Assembly: GCA_003550305.1 (NCBI GenBank)
Contig: QKYT01000029.1
Coordinates: forward strand, 110,191-174,190
DNA: 64,000 nt
Reading direction: 5' to 3'
From: Glomus cerebriforme
Lineage: Eukaryota > Glomeromycota > Glomeromycetes > Glomerales > Glomeraceae
Shown here in pieces: positions 61,099-64,000 of this stretch. The position numbers were made by a program, and so were the translations under genes. The notes beneath the pieces are model-generated. The model saw only the letters and a program-made list of their open reading frames with translations, was not told the origin of the DNA and made no database searches. Every line of letters begins with the position of its first letter. The first letter of the stretch is position 1.

Positions 61099-64000
61099 TT
61101 ATAATAAAAAAATATATATATATAAAAAAAAATTTTCCCTATTACGAATATTTAGTTCAAGAAATCCAAAAAAAAATTTTTTTTTAAAAAAAAAATATAA
61201 TATATCATTTGATTTGTTGATCTTTCTTTATGTGGTAACAACAAAAATAAAGGTGATAAAAAAAACTTTAGAAAAAAAAACGAAATAAATTTTTTTACCT
61301 CTTGAATTTCGCGAGAGAGAAAGGACTTAAAGTATCGTGAAAAACCCATTTTTTTGATTTTTTATAATCGTTCTAAATCATTAATATAAAGTAAGTTAGA
61401 TTTGGATTTGTAATAAAACTTTATTCGAAGGAATATCACATGATAATCATATTCATTATAAAGCAAAGATAGAATCCATGATCCTAACCATTTTAATTAC
61501 GATAAAAGTTCTTTTTTTCTCACGAATGAAAATTTTTAAGATGATAATCTTTGTTTAATCAAACAGGATTGGTATCTTGAAAATTAATATTCTATCGGCA
61601 GAATAGAAAGAAGAATTTAGCGATTATAATTACAATAAAGTGAAGGAAATTAATTATAGATCATATCTAATATTAATTCCAAGGAGCACATGTCTAATAA
61701 TAATAATAATAATAATAATAACATTGGCAAAATTTACATATCTGATATAAATAAAAAACTTAACAACCATACATAAGGAATGAATCTTCATGATTGACCG
61801 CATGTACAGACTGTAGCATGGTAGATTATCTGTTATTAGGCAAAAAAAAGTATTATTTTTACGATATAATCTTTTATTAATTTTTTTTTGCGATATCACA
61901 CTTTCTGCACAGACTGCGCTCCGGAATGATGAGGATTTGTTGTGGGTGGATGGTCAAGTTTCGGTCAGATTTTAGGGTAACATAATGTATTTCTAAAAAC
62001 TTTATATATCCCGACAGTAATTCCCAGAAGTCTCCCAGGTATATACAGTATAATAATAATGATAAATCGACCAGAATTAACAGAATAGACGCAAACCGAA
62101 AATCAAAATTTATCAAAATATCACGAGATTAAATGTAAATAGACAACTAACATAAATCTTTGATCTTTAACAAAAATTCAACCTGGCAAAATTAATAAAT
62201 CAAAGAATTAAATTAAGGGGATTGTTTATACCAAAAAATATTTCTCAGTGTTGGATTTGATCAGAAAGGAAATTTACGCCTTCAATGTATCCAAATAATG
62301 TAAATAAGAAAGAAAAAAAAACGCCTCTTTTTAACCTAAAAGAAGAAAACATGCGCTTTTTTCTTTTGCGAATGGAATATTTAAAAACAAAGAATAACAC
62401 AAAAATAAACAATTAAAAGTAATTTGAAATCTTTTCGCATTAACGAATCATTTATGCAAAAGAACGTAATGTGAAAGGAAGGACAAAAAAAAAAAAAAAG
62501 TACACAATGAAGAAATATTTTAAATTGATCGATTGAATTTATTTATAAAAAGAAAGGATTTTCATCATCCTGATTTTGGCTGAATTTTGATAGGGAAGAT
62601 TGTTTTTTTTTTTCCTTATCAAAAAGTAACACAAAAATTCATATTTAGAAAATTAAAATTTTTTCGGAACATAGTTGACGGATTATCTTGCATAATATTT
62701 ATTTCACAGAAACAATTGAATTGGTTAGATAGAGATAACATCAAAATTCCGCACGGTATTATTTTTTAAAATTACACGTAATATAATAAAAAAAGTTAAT
62801 ACATTTACGACGCAAGATTATCTGAATGATAAATATTAAATGCAGTGACTATTCATTGACATTATAGTGTTTTAATATCTCAGGAGTTGAAAATCAAGAA
62901 ATTTATCATTAAACCGTTTGTAAGGTTATCATTAGAGAGTATGACCTCACTTGATAAAAATTTGGGCCATGTTATTTATTAAAAATCAATCTGTTTTGCT
63001 TGCTTTATGCATGAACCTTTGGTAAATAAATATGCGTCCATTTGCCATTATTTTCCTTTCAAGAATAAATTGATAAGAATTTTTACTCGTGGAAATTAAA
63101 GAGAATTTTAAAGTTTTTATTTGCTTACGGTAGAAAACCGTTTTACGTTTTTGTTTTTTGTTTTTTCTTTTGTTTATCAGGCTGAAAAATTTTCTGCCAA
63201 TAATGATAATATTCGACCCAAATTTTGTATGATTCCTAAAAAAGAATGGATTAAGTTCGTTAAGTGAAATTTTAATTTTTTTTTCGAGTTGAATTTCTAA
63301 AAAAAAAAAAAAATTATTGATAATTGGCGTAAAAAAAAAAAATTGGCGTATACTAAATGCTTGCATGTTTTTTATTTACAAAACATAGTTAGAGAGAAAT
63401 TTGAAGGGTTTTATTATTATTTACAAAGAGAGAAATTTGAAATTCTCGGAATTTTTCGGAATTTTTACCTTTTTTTTTTTTTTTTTTAAGTGAACGGCGG
63501 AAAAGCGGAAAAAGTTATTATAAAATGTCGGAAAAAACAGGGGAAATTAGGAGACGTAATACGAAATAACTTATTTTGGGAACATAAATAAAAAAAAAAT
63601 TGGTACATTTTTTGGGTAAAAAAAAAAAATAAATAAATAAAATAAACAAATTTAGTTATATTTTTTTTTTCTGAAAAAAAACGCCAAAAGTTGTTCTTTT
63701 CTTCATTGTAAATTTTTTTTTTTTTTTAAAGTTTCTTCATACTGCACAGCTTTGTTTAAAAATAAACACATTTTTTTTAGATATATTAATTAATAATGTC
63801 GAAATTTCGGATATGTCCGAAATATAATGTCATTCCTTTGAAAATTTTTTTTCTTTTTTGACATAATTTATATTGTAATACCATTGACCAGTCGTTCATT
63901 ATGAAAATTTTCAAAATATTTAATATTTTGCTATGGGAAGTATCAGGTATGGGAAGGTTTAATTTTAATAATAATACATATGTTTATTGAAGATCTTTAT
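61099..64000. other. Gene-poor right end of the window
   Basis: No supported gene over 2.9 kb. Small open frames here (for example at 61152-61349 and 62986-63366, both minus) come from poly-Lys/poly-Phe homopolymers. Notable content: T9A10 at 61177-61195, a (TAA)n microsatellite at about 61695-61722, and near 63,300-63,350 two copies of ATTGGCGTA beside poly-A runs. The first part must hold the aminopeptidase promoter. Confidence 0.5.
61695..61722. repeat. (TAA)n microsatellite
   Basis: About nine perfect TAA units in tandem in non-coding DNA. Confidence 0.9.

Noticed and set aside
63300..63366. Two ATTGGCGTA copies by poly-A tracts as a possible CRISPR-like or terminal repeat
   Set aside because: Only two short copies, no spacers of constant length and no partner structure.
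62986..63366. 126-codon minus-strand frame
   Set aside because: Built from poly-Lys, poly-Phe and Ile/Asn codons of homopolymer runs, with no recognisable domain.

Overview
The window is nuclear DNA of a fungus: very AT-rich, with short phase-consistent GT-AG introns (mostly 50-120 bp), compact neighbouring genes, and fungal hallmarks (Zn2Cys6 regulator, Bem1-type scaffold, GPI16/PIG-T, delta-12 desaturase). The AT content, long A/T homopolymers, degenerate RecQ-like relics and many small DNA transposons fit an arbuscular mycorrhizal fungus of the Rhizophagus type. That assignment rests on protein and genome style, not on a database search.

I rebuilt 15 genes exon by exon; 14 are complete and all of those keep an open frame with whole-codon totals. 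From left to right: a 5'-truncated forkhead regulator (+); DNAJC28-type protein (-) head to head with UTP6 (+); PIG-T/GPI16 (+); an unidentified multi-pass membrane protein (+); an HP1-like chromodomain/chromoshadow protein (-); a 9-kb repeat-rich block; topoisomerase I (-); a Zn2Cys6 transcription factor (+); delta-12 fatty acid desaturase (-); a Bem1-like SH3-SH3-PX-PB1 scaffold (+); an unidentified small probable mitochondrial protein (-); KDEL receptor ERD2 (-); COX6B/COX12 (-); a ruined MYST acetyltransferase (+); NEMF/Rqc2 (-) head to head with the ribonucleotide reductase large subunit (+); a tail-anchored fatty aldehyde dehydrogenase (-); a relatively GC-rich island with a broken Fic-domain gene (+); and an M17 leucyl aminopeptidase (-). 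The last 2.6 kb has no gene I can support.

Most genes are single-copy housekeeping functions: ribosome biogenesis, ribosome quality control, dNTP supply, DNA topology, heterochromatin, the secretory pathway and GPI anchoring, respiration and lipid metabolism. There is no operon-like pathway cluster. The local logic is shared promoters (DNAJC28/UTP6 about 100 bp apart, NEMF/RNR1 about 385 bp apart) and a recurrent TCACGTGA-type palindrome in several intergenic regions.

The accessory parts are 14.8-23.6 kb, 42.4-43.9 kb and 55.3-58.5 kb. The first holds a nested stack of three small inverted-repeat elements, a stop-ridden RecQ-like helicase and a divergent relic of unknown family. The second is a MYST (Esa1/Tip60-type) pseudogene interrupted by a 294-bp element with a clean 5-bp target duplication. 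The third holds a 238-bp element with a perfect 8-bp duplication next to the Fic island. I found no tRNA, rRNA or CRISPR array.
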